This document shows positions 40,417 to 41,423 of a stretch of DNA of 41,423 bases, piece by piece (position 1 is the first letter of the stretch; every line of letters begins with the position of its first letter). This DNA is from Bog-756 sp036513075 (GTDB lineage: Bacteria > Actinomycetota > Acidimicrobiia > Acidimicrobiales > RAAP-2), in the NCBI GenBank assembly GCA_036513075.1, contig DATBZS010000052.1:1-41423 (forward strand), written 5' to 3'. A program made the translations under genes and the position numbers. A model generated the notes under the pieces. That model was not told where the DNA came from. It worked only from the letters and a program-made list of their open reading frames with translations, and made no database searches.

Positions 40417-41211
40417 TCAGGCGGGGGGCAACGAGGCCACCACCGACACGAAATCGGCGGCCCGCAGGGCGACCGGACAGCCCTCGACCACCGCTCCGGG
40501 CGGCGTCACCCCCGAGTCGACCAGTACGAAGGGGATGCCGAGGCGCCCGGCCAGAATGCCGTCGGTGCCCGGTTGGTCCCCCACCATCACCGCGGTCACC
40601 CGGTCCGGTCCGCCGAGAACGTGGACCGCCATGTACTCGACCATGGGTGGGTGGGGCTTGCCCGCCACCTGTGGCTCCACCCCCGACGCAGTGGCCACCG
40701 CGGCCAGCAGGGCGCCCGACCCGGGCATCAGGCCTTCGGGGGTCGGGTGGGTCGGGTCACCGTTGGTGGCGATGAGGCGTCCCGTCTCGCGGGCCACCGT
40801 AGAGATGGCGGCCAGTGCCGCGAAGTCGAAGTCGCGGCTCCACCCGACGACGGCGGCGTCACGACGTCCATGGTCGGCGACCTCGACGCCCCGTTCCACC
40901 AGCGCCTCCAGCATCCCGGCCTCGGCCAGGAGATGCACCCGCTGTCCTGGCTCCAGCATCGACGCGGCCACCCGGGCCGACGTGATGAGATCGTCGGGCC
41001 CGGCCCCGATCCCCACTTTGGCGAGGCGTTCGATCAGTTGGCCGGTTGTCGGCGAGGAATTGTTGGTGGCGAACACCACGCGGATGCCCCGGTCGCGCAG
41101 CGTGGAGACCGCACCGGCCACGTCACCGATGGGTTGGCCGGCCAGCCACAGCACACCGTCGAGGTCGACGATCCATACCGACGCCTCCGCCAGGGCGGCC
41201 GTCGGGGTCAT
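40417..41211 (-). CDS. HAD-IIA phosphatase (NagD-like; Rv1692-type)
   Basis: 264 residues. HAD superfamily subclass IIA motifs: I WIVDLDGVLWL with nucleophile Asp and the acid Asp two residues on; II ATNNSSPTT; III with the Lys in VAGKPHPPM; IV VGDQPGTDG. By position and motifs it matches M. tuberculosis Rv1692, shown to be a glycerol-3-phosphate phosphatase, so a role in phospholipid recycling is possible. The cap C2 domain lies between motifs II and III. The ATG overlaps the stop of the upstream gene (ATGA at 41208-41211). Confidence 0.9.
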   Translation of the reverse strand: MTPTAALAEASVWIVDLDGVLWLAGQPIGDVAGAVSTLRDRGIRVVFATNNSSPTTGQLIERLAKVGIGAGPDDLITSARVAASMLEPGQRVHLLAEAGMLEALVERGVEVADHGRRDAAVVGWSRDFDFAALAAISTVARETGRLIATNGDPTHPTPEGLMPGSGALLAAVATASGVEPQVAGKPHPPMVEYMAVHVLGGPDRVTAVMVGDQPGTDGILAGRLGIPFVLVDSGVTPPGAVVEGCPVALRAADFVSVVASLPPA

Positions 41212-41423
41212 TCCGGAGCGGGATCGGTGCCATCGGGCTCCGACGCCACCTTGGACCCCTTCCGCCGCCGCGTCACGGCAGCCAACTGGTCAGCCGACTC
41301 CAGCGCCCGGGTGATGAGACCGGCCAGAGCCGACAGTTGTTCCTCGGATTCAACGGGGGTGTCGGCCGGGGGCGGGGCGGCATCGGTCACCTCCGACGAC
41401 GGAGGCACGGGCCGGGCACTGAG
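41208..41423 (-). CDS. Hypothetical protein, possibly C-terminal part
   Basis: The reading frame is open from the window's right edge to the stop at 41208; inside the window a GTG at 41408 would give 66 residues. It is rich in Pro, Ala and acidic residues with one helix (LSALAGLITRALESADQLAAV) and a short basic cluster (TRRRKGSK). No family is recognised. Its end overlaps the HAD start by 4 nt, supporting translation. In M. tuberculosis the gene here (Rv1691) is a TPR-like protein, so this could be its C-terminal tail or a small independent protein. Confidence 0.45.
   Translation of the reverse strand, partial: LSARPVPPSSEVTDAAPPPADTPVESEEQLSALAGLITRALESADQLAAVTRRRKGSKVASEPDGTDPAPE

Noticed and set aside
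1..41423. CRISPR arrays, rRNA genes, insertion sequences with terminal repeats
   Set aside because: No direct-repeat/spacer pattern, no rRNA, and no transposase or paired inverted ends were seen; only the integrase relic remains.

Overview
The window is chromosomal DNA from a high-GC actinobacterium, most like the Acidimicrobiia or a related deep-branching class. This rests on very GC-rich coding DNA (47 G/C in the 60 bases at 14701-14760), many GTG/TTG starts, ATGA/GTGA stop-start overlaps, a mycothiol-type DinB protein, MptB- and GT87-type mannosyltransferases, and a gene set matching the Mycobacterium tuberculosis block from Rv1692 (HAD phosphatase) to Rv1713 (der): HAD, tlyA, nadK, recN, pyrG, NUDIX, xerD, scpA, scpB, rluB, cmk, der. 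Genus cannot be decided from the sequence.

Layout. 1-9990 is accessory: the end of an ArsR regulator coupled to an SRPBCC/AHSA1 protein; an AT-richer GT-C membrane protein (901-2751); a decayed tyrosine integrase beside tRNA-Pro(GGG); a secreted beta-propeller divergent from a TetR regulator; a GlxA-type regulator coupled to a DJ-1/PfpI protein; a Gfo/Idh/MocA oxidoreductase; and a secreted SGNH esterase. 10166-13278 (minus) holds DUF512 radical-SAM, der and a zinc-ribbon membrane peptide. ispH, an HD-domain protein, a GT2 and a DUF2834 protein lie on plus (13363-16520). 16528-17358 is a DinB/mycothiol-type protein. 17450-23834 (minus) is the tightly packed run scpA-scpB-rluB-aroH-tyrA-aroA-cmk-plsC, joining chromosome condensation, rRNA modification, aromatic amino acid and phospholipid synthesis.

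24114-32107 is a membrane glycosylation locus: trpS leads a plus-strand operon of two GT-C enzymes (PIG-V-like, GT87-like), which runs tail to tail, with overlapping ends, into a minus-strand operon of an MptB-like enzyme, a second PIG-V-like enzyme and a GT87-like enzyme with an outer C-terminal domain. Together they look like a system that extends mannose-type glycans on polyprenol- or lipid-linked acceptors outside the membrane. 32205-41423 (minus) is the housekeeping end: M50 protease, TraR/DksA-like protein, xerD, NUDIX, pyrG, recN, nadK, tlyA, a phasin-like protein with a histone-H1-like tail, a HAD phosphatase and a partial ORF.

The most striking non-coding signal is a TAnnnT (-10-like) hexamer ending 6-7 nt before the start codon of at least eight genes heading transcription units, usually without a Shine-Dalgarno sequence. 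This suggests widespread leaderless transcription and helps choose several starts. The best candidates for undescribed biology are the five-enzyme GT-C locus, the PhnZ-like diiron HD protein, and the phasin/H1-tail fusion with a palindrome inside its promoter.
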